DNA from: Piromyces finnis
Taxonomy: Eukaryota; Neocallimastigomycota; Neocallimastigomycetes; Neocallimastigales; Neocallimastigaceae
DNA length: 64,000 nt
Assembly (NCBI GenBank): GCA_002104945.1
Contig: MCFH01000011.1
Location: forward strand, 124,001-188,000
Reading direction: 5' to 3'
Of the stretch, positions 23,759 to 36,074 are shown piece after piece (within the stretch, counting starts at the first letter, position 1; every line of letters begins with the position of its first letter). The position numbers and the translations under genes are program-made. The notes below the pieces were generated by a model. That model searched no databases. It was not told where the DNA came from and was given only the letters and a program-made list of their open reading frames with translations.

Positions 23759-25502
23759 TGTAGTAAATAAACAATTATATATTTTATAAAATAAATTCAT
23801 AACAATAATATTTATATCATTTACAATCATATAACCAAATAATATAAAATGCATAAAGGAAGGTTCAATACTGCAACTGTTTAATAAATAATATTGAGTA
23901 ATAAAAAAATATAGTATTTACTTTATCAAGAAAATATTTTATTATATAAAAAAATAAATCATAACATAAAGTCTATTATTGTTGTTGTTTTTATTGTTGT
24001 TTATGAATGCCTATATTTTTATTCCTTTCTATTTCATTTTATATATCATAATTTGAGTACACTCGTAATTTTTTTGCAATATGTAAACCTAAATTTAAGT
24101 TTGTTAAGATTATAAAATCATCAAGAAACTTTATTTCTACAATAACATCAACATCATTTGCTACATAAATAATATTTATTTAATAATAAAAATGGATAAA
24201 ATAAATAATTATTATTCTTTTTATAATTTAATATTTAATTATTTTTATCATTTCATAAAAAAATGTTTCTACTCGTTAGTAATATCAACTATTTATATTG
24301 CTATTAAAATATGTAAAAATGGTTTTATAAAAATTATAAAATTATAATACAAATATTAATATATATATATATAAAAATTAATATAAAACTTTAAAAAGGT
24401 TTTTTTATTATTATTATTATTAATATCATTTCAAAACAAACAAACATAGTATTAATAATAAATTATAATTAAAAACTTATACTCAATAAAAAAAAAGTTT
24501 TTTATTATTTATTTTAGTTTTTGTATTAAAGAAATCCACTACTACATGATTAATATTATAGTTATTTCTTTTTTTTCATTTTATTCTCTTATCTAAAAAA
24601 TCAAAAATAATATATTATTACAATATATAAAAGTATATTAAGTATTAAGAGAAAGCTTAAATAAATAAATTTAAAGAAAAAAAAACATTTTTTGAATTTT
24701 AATTTTCAACTACGCAGACTTTTTTTGTTAGAAATAAAATAAAATAGTATTTTTTATGTAATATCATTACTTTTCAAAAAGAATTTTATTTTTTAGATTG
24801 GTAATTGTAATCAATTTTTTTATATGAATTTCATTTAAATACCATAATAATTTTCTGGTAACATATGCTTTAAGGAATTTCTCTCTACCTGCATTAATTA
24901 CTAATGTTACACAAATACCAAAGAGGAAAAAAAAAAACCGCAGTAATACAAAAAATCATATATAAAAAAAAGTATAAATTACTATATCTATATGCATGCA
25001 TAAAATATATATATACTATAAGTAAAAAAGTAAAAAATCATACACCATATTCACTATATTATTAATTTAATAATTATATAGTTTTTATGTATTATATAAT
25101 TAAACTTTTTAATTATTTATTAAAACATCACTTCTGAGTTTTAATAAGTTTCTTTTATTATTTATATATTTTTTAAAGTTATTCATTTAATATTAAATTA
25201 GTCTTTTGATATTAAATACTTTATTCAAAATTTCGATAAAAAGTATATATCATTCATATTATAAAGTTAACATTAGTTTTTAAAGTTTATGTTAACTTTT
25301 TCAGAAATGAAACATATAAATTTAAAATTTATCATCATATCCTATATTTTAAAAATTAAATAAAAAAAATATTTTGTTGTAAAATATATTCACACAATAA
25401 AATAGAAAGAGAAATCATTATAATTATAATATAGTAATAATAAAAAGTAAATGATATTAATTAATAAAGAATAACAAAATAATAATATTATATGCATATA
25501 AA
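23759..25502. other. AT-rich intergenic region
   Basis: Between two + strand genes. It contains scattered T- and A-runs and short TTA repeats, and no coding or RNA gene signal that I can see. The promoter of the secreted protein gene should be near its right end. Confidence 0.55.
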
Positions 25503-28265
25503 ATGATAAATTCAAATTTCATAAAAAAATATTTATTACTCATTTCTATCAATGTAATACTCATTAAAAATGTTTACTGTGAATATTACAGTTCTGACAA
25601 TAAAGTTGTAACCATTGAAAATATATATACAAATCTTTGCATAGCTTTTAAATCAAAGGATTATACAGCTAGACTTACTAATTGTAATAAAAGTGATTTA
25701 AAACAACAATGGATTGTACCAAAAAAAGGTAGTGGATATTATGTAAATAGATATAATACAAATATCTGTATTTACATAAAGGAAAATAAAGCAATTATTA
25801 CTAGTTTATGTTCAGAGTATAAAACTAATATGGGAGATATTTTAGTCTCAAAAAGTACAGAATCTCTTTGGACTCCTTCTGATTCTACTTTTTGTATGAG
25901 TATATTTGAAGATGATTTATCATTAATCAATGATGCTAGTGTTAGAAAAAATCCAACTATAAAGGTAAAAATGTATACTTGTAACGGTTCAAATTTGTAT
26001 CAACATTGGAAAATGAATACTATTTCTACTAATTATCCAGCAGTTACTACAAATACAAAAGTGTCAACAACAACGGTTACTCCATCTTCAACCCAAAGTG
26101 CTCGTTATACTCCATTATCAATGAATGAATCTGATAAACCATTAGATAATCCATACAGAGGATGGTTCCGTGGTGCTGTTACAGTTGATTTAAATGACTA
26201 TCCTGAACTTGACTGTAACTACATTAACAGATTCCATTCTGTTCGAAATTACAGAAATGGATTACAATATCTTGGTGTTAGATTAGCAGAATTTAAAGAT
26301 AGAAAAATTTCAAAGAAAGCTCTCGCTGCTTTAGACAATTTATTAAATGAATATAAAAAAAGAAAGGAAACCGTAGATCCAACAACTCAAATTATATTAA
26401 GATTTTATTATGATGGTGCAAATAATTGTAAAACAAAACCAAATTCTTTTGACCCTGTCATATCATTTATTGATGATGACAATGATTCAGATACCGACTC
26501 ATACAGTAAATTTAGTCAAATGGATGATGGATATTTATATGTTAATCATGAAGACCTTGAATACTTACAAGATAGATACAATCCAAATATTCTTTATTCA
26601 AATGAATCCTCTAAAAGTTCAATAAAAGCAAAGTCTAATACACAAGATAATGAAGCTACCGATAATGAAACTGAGAATACTCAAGTAATCGGATATCTTA
26701 ATGATGAAAATGATCTTGTTGTTCTTAATTTAAATAACGGAATGGGAAATACTAAACAAATTCAATTGAGTGAAGAAATGCAACAAAAATTAAGTTATAA
26801 AAGAAAACATTTCGGTAAACGTTTCCATAACAAAAATTATAAGAATGGTATTAAGGGTAAAGAATTAGAGGACTATCTTGAACATTCTGTTTTTATAAAT
26901 GACAAATTAAACAAAACTAAATTATTTGAAAACAATAAAAAATTGGGTAGGGCTGATGATAGTGAAGAATACATAATTAAAAATGCAACTATAAGTGATT
27001 TAAATAAATCTTATATTAATGTAGCCAAAGAACTTCAAGAAGTTGGATATTATCAATGTTTAGAATATTCACCAGATGATCCAAAAAAGTGTATTAGAAG
27101 TAAAAAAGTTAATACTTATTGTATATATCAAGTCAGTACTTATACTGGTTGTGAAATATATTCCACTTATGATATGGAACCAGAAAATGTAAATACAATC
27201 TTAATTCATATAACTCAATTATCAGACATTGTAAATAAATATAAGGACTTAGTATACATATATCAAGGTTCATTTGTCGGAACTTATGGTGAAATGCATC
27301 ATTCAAATTATCTTGATATTGATAATTTAACTCGTATTATGGATACTATTGAAAAAACGTTTGATCCATCGATATTTTTAAGTGTAAGAACACCTCGTTT
27401 TTACAGAGGTATTAAAAATTCATTTAATGTGATGCCAGGAGTTAATTATACATCTATCATAAATAGAATGGGATTATACAATGACGGTATGTTTTATAGT
27501 GAATCTGACTATGGTACCTATGGTAATTCAGATATTAGTGTTAACAATGGCTTTGTATCTGCCTATCGATCTCAGGAAGTTCAATTTCAAAACACTATAT
27601 GTTTAAATGTTCCAAATGGTGGTGAAGGTGTATTTAACAGAAATGTAAATGATGCCTATACAAATGTTTCTGATATCTCAAAAATTAATTCGCTATTAAC
27701 ATCCCCAGAAACATACATTAACTTTTATGTTTCTGAGGCCCATGCAAGAAATATTCATTTATCTTATTTAAACGATGAATATGACAAGGGATTATTTGAT
27801 CATTGGAACAAAACTTTAGCCAAGAATATTATTGGAACAAGTTGGAATGTTAATGGTGCTGATTATATTGCTAATCATTTAGGATATAGATATGTTATAA
27901 GAAGTAGTAAATTACTTTCTACTAATGTTTTAGATATTGTTATTGAAAATGTTGGTTACGCACCTGCCTATGTCTCCTTTAATACCAAGGTTTCATTAGT
28001 TTCAACATCACCTTCTCAAAATATAGAAATTAATATAAATTCTGATAATAAAAAATGGGGATTTATCAAGCAAGGAAATGAATATATTAAAACTGTTACT
28101 CTTTCCATTAATTTAACTAATTATTACTCAAATTTTAAAAGTAACAGTTATAATGTTTACTTTAACGTTCATGATCCAAGAACCGATGTTGATATTCAAT
28201 TAGGTAATACAAACACTTACTATGATGGTTTGGGCTATAGAGTTGGTATTCTTACTATTAGTTAA
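25503..28265 (+). CDS. Secreted protein: ricin-type lectin, DUF4874 and DUF4832 domains
   Basis: A 920-aa intronless ORF. Residues 1-26 form a signal peptide ending near VYC/EYY, so the product is secreted. Residues 30-175 look like a ricin-type beta-trefoil, with the QxW-type motifs KQQWIVP and YQHWKMN, and probably bind carbohydrate. A Thr/Ser linker (about 178-205) follows. Then comes a DUF4874-like start (PLDNPYRGWFRGAVTVDL, about 213-230) running to ILRFYYDG near 300. An acidic, Lys- and Cys-containing insertion of about 240 residues (318-555) interrupts the fold. It resumes at NVNTILIHITQLSDIVNKY, with the DUF4832-type signature YIYQGSFVGTYGEMHHSN at about 583-600. The domain then continues to the C-terminus with a beta-rich finish. 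The function of DUF4832/DUF4874 is unknown to me. The lectin and secretion suggest action on plant or bacterial glycans in the gut. Confidence 0.82.
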   Translation: MINSNFIKKYLLLISINVILIKNVYCEYYSSDNKVVTIENIYTNLCIAFKSKDYTARLTNCNKSDLKQQWIVPKKGSGYYVNRYNTNICIYIKENKAIITSLCSEYKTNMGDILVSKSTESLWTPSDSTFCMSIFEDDLSLINDASVRKNPTIKVKMYTCNGSNLYQHWKMNTISTNYPAVTTNTKVSTTTVTPSSTQSARYTPLSMNESDKPLDNPYRGWFRGAVTVDLNDYPELDCNYINRFHSVRNYRNGLQYLGVRLAEFKDRKISKKALAALDNLLNEYKKRKETVDPTTQIILRFYYDGANNCKTKPNSFDPVISFIDDDNDSDTDSYSKFSQMDDGYLYVNHEDLEYLQDRYNPNILYSNESSKSSIKAKSNTQDNEATDNETENTQVIGYLNDENDLVVLNLNNGMGNTKQIQLSEEMQQKLSYKRKHFGKRFHNKNYKNGIKGKELEDYLEHSVFINDKLNKTKLFENNKKLGRADDSEEYIIKNATISDLNKSYINVAKELQEVGYYQCLEYSPDDPKKCIRSKKVNTYCIYQVSTYTGCEIYSTYDMEPENVNTILIHITQLSDIVNKYKDLVYIYQGSFVGTYGEMHHSNYLDIDNLTRIMDTIEKTFDPSIFLSVRTPRFYRGIKNSFNVMPGVNYTSIINRMGLYNDGMFYSESDYGTYGNSDISVNNGFVSAYRSQEVQFQNTICLNVPNGGEGVFNRNVNDAYTNVSDISKINSLLTSPETYINFYVSEAHARNIHLSYLNDEYDKGLFDHWNKTLAKNIIGTSWNVNGADYIANHLGYRYVIRSSKLLSTNVLDIVIENVGYAPAYVSFNTKVSLVSTSPSQNIEININSDNKKWGFIKQGNEYIKTVTLSINLTNYYSNFKSNSYNVYFNVHDPRTDVDIQLGNTNTYYDGLGYRVGILTIS

Positions 28266-28789
<524 letters not shown>

Positions 28790-28884
28790 TTTTGACACTC
28801 TTAGTTATTGTTTAAATCTTTTGAATATTGACCATTGTTGGCTAATAACATAAGTCATTATTATGGTTAAAGGTTTCCTGTCAA
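28790..28884 (-). mobile_element. Old, diverged LINE relic (3' coding end)
   Basis: The - strand encodes ISQQWSIFKRFKQ, matching IGQQWSMFKRFEA near the C-terminus of the intact copy. The DNA differs at many positions, whereas the young copies are nearly identical to each other. It marks an earlier wave of the same or a sister family, and copy B is fused to it at about 28885. Confidence 0.75.
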
Positions 28885-31732
28885 TCTCTTTAAATATATC
28901 ATTAATAAAGAGATTAAAAAGAATAGGCGAAAGTGGGCAACCTTGACGGACTCCTTTCTTCACATCAAAAGATTTCGAGAATTGTCCATCTAATTTGACA
29001 TTAGCCTTAGATGTTAAATATAAATTTTTGATGAATTGTAAACTCTTACCTCGGATTCCTAAACAATCTAATTTATGGAGAATATTACCGATTGGGACTG
29101 AATCGTATGCTTTCCTGAGATCTAAAAAGGCCAAATATGTCTCTTTATTATCTAATTGACGTCTACGGCATATTTCTTGGATTGAAATGAAAAGACTGAT
29201 ACTTTCTTCCTTTTTCCGAAAACCAAATTGTTCAGGTCTAATGAAATTATTCTTTAAACCATATTCTGAGATTCTAGTGGTGACAATTTTGGAGATCAAC
29301 TTAATACCATTATTGATAAGTGATATACCTCGATAGTTATCACAATCTGTCAAATCTCCCTTCTTAGGAATAGAAACAATACTGGATTCATTCCATGAGT
29401 TGGGGAAATCTCCATCCCAAATACGGTTGAATAATTTAAGAATAAAATTTAAACCATGAGCATCATTATCTGAAATAGTATTACCGGAAGAATTATTATC
29501 TGTAGCATTATTAGAATCATTACTTGATGGAACTAATGCTTTGTAAAATTCAATTGGAATACCATCCGGACCTGATGCTTTATAATTTGGAGTAGTGAGG
29601 ATAGCTGACTTGACTTCATCAATACTAATATCTTGGTTGATATCCCACTCATCAAGCATAGGAAGTGAAAAACGTTTATTCGTTGGTTCTTCATACCAAT
29701 GCTCCAAATCAAGACTTACACCACTTGGGTCTGATGCAAGATTTTCGAAATGATCATGCCACACATCTAGTTGTTCTTCCGTAGCAACAACTAATTCTCC
29801 ATTTTTATTTTTAATTGGTTGAGCAATAAAGAAAGAATCTTTTCCAATTTTTGCAGTTTTCTTGATCCATTTCCAGGCCTTCTTAGGATTATGACTCTTC
29901 ATATACTCACATCCTGTTTTAATCCAATGAAGATATTCTTGCTTCCTAAATTCATTACATCTTTTGTGGATGTAATCAATGAGTTTACGGTAGATTTTAA
30001 TTCTTTTAATAAATTCATCTATATCATAAATTCTTTCTTTTTTAAATCTCTTATACAACTTCATTTTGATTTTTTGAAGATTAAAAATTTGTTGTGAAAT
30101 ATGAAATGAAGACTTAATAACATTATTTGCTGAAGTAATACTGAGCTCGTCTGCAATTGAAAAAGCAGTTGAAGTAAACTCTTTGGAAAGTTCATCTGTA
30201 GAAACATTAGGATCGTTGAATTTTGCTGAAAGAATTTGGAATTTATTATGACTGATAATAGATTCCTTTTCCTCAATACATTTTAATCTATTCCATTTCA
30301 GAATTTTCTTAGGAACATTAAAGTCATTAGAAAAATCTTCCATAGGAATAATTTTACCATTAATAAGAAGTGGCTTATGGTCTGATACAGGATAAAAATT
30401 ATTTATAAATGATCCTGAGTGAATAAGATCTTTCATCTTCGAATTGATAAGAGCATGGTCAATGTCGGAAGATTGATCACCTCGAGTCCAAGAGATAGTC
30501 GACCCTCTAAGCGGAAGAATTTCCCAATCTCCTAATCCATTAGTTGATAACCAGTTGGATAATTTTACTTTAGACATATTAAAATCACCAACAAGAATCG
30601 ATGGATGGGATGAATGAGTTTGTAACCACAAGCGAACTTCTAACTTTGCATGATCAACATAGATGTTGTGATGACTATGAGGCATATAAACATTACCAAT
30701 CGAGCATTTGAATCTATTCCAAAGACTAAAAGTATAAATAGAAATAATATACTTTCCAGAGAAGTTTTCAAGTGAGGCTTGACATGAATTGTGAAAACCT
30801 AAATATAAACCTCTCATTCCCGGAACTGATTCGTCAGCTTTCTTGAAAAAGTGTCTATAGTTTCGCAAAGTAACACGACAAGGATAATCTGTATTCGATC
30901 CAGAACCATTACCAGTTTCTTGGAAACATAAGAATAATGGTTTGAAAATAGCTGTGAAATAGCTAATACTATCTCTCTTTTCGTGATTCCACCCATTGGT
31001 GTTCCAACTAAGACAAAAAGAAAAGTTATCAGGCTTGTTGGATGAGGAAGAATCGTTGCTATTATTATTATTATTAAAGTCATCGTTATTAATGGATGAT
31101 GCATCAGAGGAATAAGTAGAACTATAATTAGATGGCTGTAAAACTGAAGAACTATCAACTATTGAACTGTTATCAGAGTTGATAGAACTATTAGAATTAA
31201 TTGTTGAATGTTGAGATTGAAATTGTGTTTGCTGTAGATCTGGAATATTTTCATGATGGGAAACTTGTTGAAGATCTTGTTGAAGATCTTGTTGAAGATC
31301 GGATTGTTGATGAGATTGTTGAACTGATTGTTGAAATGATTGTTGAATAGAATGTTGATGTTTATTAGAAACTAAAATTTTACGTTTGAGAGTGGAAAAA
31401 GTGTATTTGTGATTCCTTCTACTACGAGCTGAAAAGGAAATTGAGGTAACTGAAAGTTTCTTCTTTAACATGTGTAAGATTTTAATACAATCTTTTGATG
31501 AACCATGAACCTTGACTAAGAAAAAGTGATCATTGAAAGTCTGAAAATATTTAACACTAATAACTGAATTAAATTTATCTTCTAGAATAACCTCGAGTTT
31601 TTCCCATAGCATATTTACTGACCATGATCGAATACCACGGATAAAGAAGGAGCGAATATCATCTAAGGGGATACCATAAGACCGGGTACCACGTCTGATA
31701 TAATTCTTGTCTTTAATATAAAGGACTGACAT
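28805..31732 (-). CDS. LINE polyprotein, truncated and fused to relic tail (copy B)
   Basis: A 975-aa frame. The first 949 or so residues match the intact polyprotein: N-terminal region, Gln-rich repeats, apurinic-type endonuclease and the first two thirds of the reverse transcriptase. The last 26 residues come from the diverged relic and end the frame early. The reverse transcriptase lacks the FADD catalytic box and everything after it, so this copy cannot be active. It is open from the same start as copy E (MSVLYIKDKNYIRRG). Confidence 0.85.
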   Translation of the reverse strand: MSVLYIKDKNYIRRGTRSYGIPLDDIRSFFIRGIRSWSVNMLWEKLEVILEDKFNSVISVKYFQTFNDHFFLVKVHGSSKDCIKILHMLKKKLSVTSISFSARSRRNHKYTFSTLKRKILVSNKHQHSIQQSFQQSVQQSHQQSDLQQDLQQDLQQVSHHENIPDLQQTQFQSQHSTINSNSSINSDNSSIVDSSSVLQPSNYSSTYSSDASSINNDDFNNNNNSNDSSSSNKPDNFSFCLSWNTNGWNHEKRDSISYFTAIFKPLFLCFQETGNGSGSNTDYPCRVTLRNYRHFFKKADESVPGMRGLYLGFHNSCQASLENFSGKYIISIYTFSLWNRFKCSIGNVYMPHSHHNIYVDHAKLEVRLWLQTHSSHPSILVGDFNMSKVKLSNWLSTNGLGDWEILPLRGSTISWTRGDQSSDIDHALINSKMKDLIHSGSFINNFYPVSDHKPLLINGKIIPMEDFSNDFNVPKKILKWNRLKCIEEKESIISHNKFQILSAKFNDPNVSTDELSKEFTSTAFSIADELSITSANNVIKSSFHISQQIFNLQKIKMKLYKRFKKERIYDIDEFIKRIKIYRKLIDYIHKRCNEFRKQEYLHWIKTGCEYMKSHNPKKAWKWIKKTAKIGKDSFFIAQPIKNKNGELVVATEEQLDVWHDHFENLASDPSGVSLDLEHWYEEPTNKRFSLPMLDEWDINQDISIDEVKSAILTTPNYKASGPDGIPIEFYKALVPSSNDSNNATDNNSSGNTISDNDAHGLNFILKLFNRIWDGDFPNSWNESSIVSIPKKGDLTDCDNYRGISLINNGIKLISKIVTTRISEYGLKNNFIRPEQFGFRKKEESISLFISIQEICRRRQLDNKETYLAFLDLRKAYDSVPIGNILHKLDCLGIRGKSLQFIKNLYLTSKANVKLDGQFSKSFDVKKGVRQGCPLSPILFNLFINDIFKEIDRKPLTIIMTYVISQQWSIFKRFKQ

Positions 31733-32501
31733 GATAATAAATTCTAATTAAAAATATTGAATATAAAATAAATACTAATAAAAATTATAAATATAACGTA
31801 TATGGAAAAAAAATCTTTCTCTCTCTCTCTTCTTAAAAGTACTGGATAGAACAAAAATTGTTACGATGCTTTGTTTAAAGTTTCTTTTTTTTTTGAATTC
31901 TAGTTGCAAATTTTCTTTAAAAATTCTAGTTTTGGTTTGTTGTTAGTAAATTCGATTCGCTTTTTGACACTAAAATTGTTTGACTTTACTTTTCATTAAA
32001 TATTTAAATTGGTAAAAAATTTGAATCAAGAATGTCGACACCAGAAAGCTTGTAAATAGTATTTTTACATGATGTAGAGTGAATCAGTCTCTTACAAGAA
32101 ACAATACAACAATAGCTACATGAATATAAAAATACAATGCAAATGCTAAAGTTGACTACATTGGATTCTTACAAGAGAAGAGTAGTACTACATGAATACA
32201 TGAATAAAAGAAAAAAATACAGCAACAAAATGTATTACTCTTCTAATTAAATACTATACAAACTTACCTGAATATCAAACATTCAACTTATTCATCAAAT
32301 ACTTAAATTCGATGGATAAATGTTTTTTAATCGCTCAGTACCATGAGCTTAGTCCTAATAATTTTCCCTTAAAGACTAACCAAGCATCCATTGCGCAATG
32401 CTTGGATTTAATTCTTTCTACTCTCTCAGTACCATGAGCATGAGTAGACCCCCTTGAGAAACTACATTTATTAAATAAATGAAGGCACGTTCCCAAGAGG
32501 G
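28885..32501 (-). mobile_element. LINE copy B: full 5' end, 3'-truncated inside the reverse transcriptase
   Basis: Copy B has a 769-bp 5' UTR (31733-32501) with one 124-bp monomer. Coding sequence follows, stopping matching the intact copy after FNLFINDIFKE, just before the catalytic FADD box. It has no poly(A) tail or 3' UTR of its own and is fused to the old relic at 28884/28885. Loss of the 3' end is not what ordinary 5'-truncating target-primed reverse transcription produces. A deletion, recombination or assembly join is more likely. Confidence 0.88.
32380..32501 (-). repeat. 5' UTR monomer, single copy (copy B)
   Basis: One unit of the 124-bp 5' UTR monomer, bounded by CCAAGCATCCATTGCGCAAT on one side and GTTCCCAAGAGGG on the other. 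Copies E, G and H carry three, two and two. Confidence 0.88.
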
Positions 32502-32562
32502 AATTTTGGTTAGAAGTTCCGCGGTTACCGTCAAGAATGGTGTTCCTTCGTTAGTACCAGAT

Positions 32563-32565
<3 letters not shown>
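32502..32565 (-). mobile_element. LINE 3'-coding fragment (64 bp) between copies B and D
   Basis: On the - strand it encodes QSGTNEGTPFLTVTAELLTK, identical to the intact copy. It joins the poly(A) of copy D on one side and the 5' end of copy B on the other. It belongs to neither neighbour in linear order. Confidence 0.85.
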
Positions 32566-32598
<33 letters not shown>

Positions 32599-35500
32599 GG
32601 CATCAAATATTTTTACACTTTATTATTAATTTAATTAAAATTATAATACATGTAATATAAAAATTAAAATAAAATAAAAATAAAAAAAATATGTTTAAAT
32701 AAACACAAATGAATAAAAATTGGGTATAATGTATTCTAGTAATTTTAATTAAAGTAAGAAAGCCACTATTATACTAAAGTATAATAATTGTATTTGACTT
32801 CCAATGGGACACCGAGCCAAAGATCAAAATTTTATCATGGGACAAAATTATGATCTCCATTGGTTGCGCTGGCCCTCCTGGCCTGTCTTACTGTTTCTTC
32901 AGCATTGACGCTCTTGGATGTTGCTTCAAACCTTTTGAACATTGACCATTGCTGGCCAATAGCAAAAGGCATGATTTTGGTTAGAAGTTCCGCGGTTACC
33001 GTCAAGAATGGTGTTCCTTCGTTAGTACCAGATTGAATCTGACGCTTACAAAGTTCTTTCCATTCCCTTGAATTGTAATTGATATTGTTAAAACTTCTTC
33101 CCCCAAGAAGGAATTTAAATATTTTACTGCACACACTAGAATAATCATACACATTAATATTCACCGGATTATTAGAACTATTACTATCATTAACTAAATT
33201 ACTATCTAAATTAGAATTATTATCTTCACTATTGCTATCATTACTAATATTATTATTTCTATTACTACTATTGTTATTATTACTATTTCTATTATTACTA
33301 TTACTATTGTAATTATTATTACTACTATTGTTACTATTACTATTAATGTTATTACTATCTCTACTGATATTATCAATTTCATTATTATTGATAGGACTAT
33401 TGGAATTACGTTGACTGAAAAAATTTAATAGCTGGACTATAGAATCATAATGTTTAATACGGATATCTCTAAATGTTGGACAATCTAATAACCAATGTAT
33501 AATACTTTGATCTCCACACTTGCAACATGGACAGTAGTTAGGGCAAACTGGATCAACAAATTTAGCAGCTTTGGCAACTCTAGCATCCAACTTGTATCCG
33601 CTTCTTGCTTTCAAGAGCCAGTAGAAGCCATAGGCAAACTCTGGGTACTCATAACATAATTTAATAAAATCTTTAGTTTCAATAAATTTATTATCATCAT
33701 AATATTGCGCTTTGATTGAATTCCCTTTGAGATCTTTCCAATAAAAGTTTTTAACTGCTTTAACATCTCCATGTTTCTTTAGTTTTTTATCAAGTGTCCT
33801 ACTTGATTTGCACCACGTGTATTTTCTAAATTTAGGAATGTAATTGACAAGGTGTGAGATAATACAATTTGAGTTTTTCCATTTGTTAAAACATCTAACC
33901 TGAGCTAACGCACATTTGGCTGACAATGGAGGAATATTCAAATCTTTTGAAATAGAGTATAAAGATATAAACGATACAGCTTTATGAACTCCGGCAACCC
34001 ATCGTATTCCTTTGTTAACATGCTTCTGAGCAATCTTAGACCTAGCTTTGTTGGATCCAAGTAATGGTGCAAAGTATGAAACTCTGCTAATCACTTGAGA
34101 GTTAAGTACTAGTTTTTTGAAAGGAATAGGAATATTAGGATTTCTTAAGAATTTACTGACTGAGAAAAGCCCTTTCAAAACCTTGTTATTAAGAGCTTTA
34201 ATTACTGGTTTAAGGGACAGATTCTTATCAAATGGAACACCAAGATAAGTGTAGCAGTCAGTAGTTGGAATGGGTTGTCCTGCTAAGTAAAATGTTGGAT
34301 CTCTCTTGTTCTGATTTTCTATTGATTCAGGACGAATCACCATCGTTGAACATTTCTGGATACCAAATTCCATTTCATTATACAAGGCCCATTCATTAAC
34401 TCTTCTAAGCATCTTTTTTAAGCATCCTCTTGTTGGAGCACAAATAACTATATCATCTGCAAAAAGTCCACCACAGCATCGAGTGTCACCTAAACTGACT
34501 CCGAGATCTTCACACTCTTTAAATATATCATTAATAAAGAGATTAAAAAGAATAGGCGAAAGTGGGCAACCTTGACGGACTCCTTTCTTCACATCAAAAG
34601 ATTTCGAGAATTGTCCATCTAATTTGACATTAGCCTTAGATGTTAAATATAAATTTTTGATAAATTGTAAACTCTTACCTCGGATTCCTAAACAATCTAA
34701 TTTATGGAGAATATTACCGATTGGGACTGAATCGTATGCTTTCCTGAGATCTAAAAAGGCCAAATATGTCTCTTTATTATCTAATTGACGTCTACGGCAT
34801 ATTTCTTGGATTGAAATGAAAAGACTGATACTTTCTTCCTTTTTTCGAAAACCAAATTGTTCAGGTCTAATGAAATTATTCTTTAGACCATATTCTGAAA
34901 TTCTAGTGGTGACAATTTTGGAAATCAACTTAATACCATTATTGATAAGTGATATACCTCGATAGTTATCACAATCTGTCAAATCTCCCTTCTTAGGAAT
35001 AGAAACAATACTGGATTCATTCCATGAGTTGGGGAAATCTCCATCCCAAATACGGTTGAATAATTTAAGAATAAAATTTAAACCATGAGCGTCATTATCT
35101 GAAGTGGTATTACCAGAAGAATTATTATCTGTAGCATTATTAGAATCATTACTTGATGGAATTAATGCTTTGTAAAATTCAATTGGAATACCATCCGGAC
35201 CTGATGCTTTATAATTCGGAGTAGAGAGGATAGCTGACTTGACTTCATCAATACTAATATCTTGGTTGATATCCCACTCATCAAGCATAGGAAGTGAAAA
35301 ACGTTTATTCGTTGGTTCTTCATACCAATGCTCTAAATCAATACTTACACCACTTGGATCTGATGCAAGGTTTTCGAAATGATCATGCCACACTTCTAGT
35401 TGTTCTTCCGTAGCAACAACTAATTCTCCATTTTTATTTTTAATTGGTTGAGCAATAAAGAAAGAATCTTTTCCAATTTTTGCAGTTTTCTTGATCCATT

Positions 35501-35786
35501 TCCAGGCCTTCTTAGGATTATGACTCTTCATATACTCACATCCTGTTTTAATCCAATGAAGATATTCTTGCTTCCTAAATTCATTACATCTTTTGTGGAT
35601 GTAATCAATGAGCTTACGGTAGATTTTAATTCGTTTAATAAATTCATCTATATCATAAATTCTTTCTTTTTTAAATCTCTTATACAACTTCATTTTGATT
35701 TTTTGGAGATTAAAAATTTGTTGTGAAATATGAAATGAAGACTTTATAACATTATTTGCTGAAGTAATACTGAGCTCGTCTGCAAT

Positions 35787-35791
<5 letters not shown>
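32566..35791 (-). mobile_element. LINE copy D: 5'-truncated with poly(A) tail
   Basis: Runs from mid-element (ISIADELS, near residue 533 of the full polyprotein) through reverse transcriptase and C-terminus. It then has a 239-bp 3' UTR ending GATGCCGTT and a 30-nt poly(A) (T-run 32566-32595). Its truncated 5' end abuts the poly(A) of copy E directly. This is the classic product of incomplete target-primed reverse transcription, landing in or beside another copy's tail. Confidence 0.93.
32835..35791 (-). CDS. LINE polyprotein lacking endonuclease (copy D)
   Basis: About 985 codons, in frame to the normal stop (NGDHNFVP), including QGCPLSP and FADDIVI of the reverse transcriptase and the C-terminal Cys/His module. 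The frame is open further right only because the neighbouring poly(A) reads as poly-Lys, so the apparent MMPLKKK start is an artefact. It has no native start or promoter. The Cys/His module reads CGDQSIIHW, where copies A, E and F have IKHW. Confidence 0.85.
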
Positions 35792-35838
<47 letters not shown>

Positions 35839-36074
35839 GGCATCAAATATTTTAAACTTTATTATTAATTTAATTAAAATTATAATACATGTAATATAAA
35901 AATTAAAATAAAATAAAAATAAAAAAAAATATGTTTAAATAAACACAAATGAATAAAAATTGGGTATAATGTATTCTAGTAATTTTAATTAAAGTAAGAA
36001 AGCCACTATCATACTAAAGTATAATAATTGTATTTGACTTCCAATGGGACACCGAGCCAAAGATCAAAATTTTA

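Noticed and set aside
32418-32606. 62-codon ORF starting MMPLKKK
   Set aside because: Reads through a poly(A) tail, a 64-bp LINE fragment and 5' UTR monomer sequence; a junction artefact.
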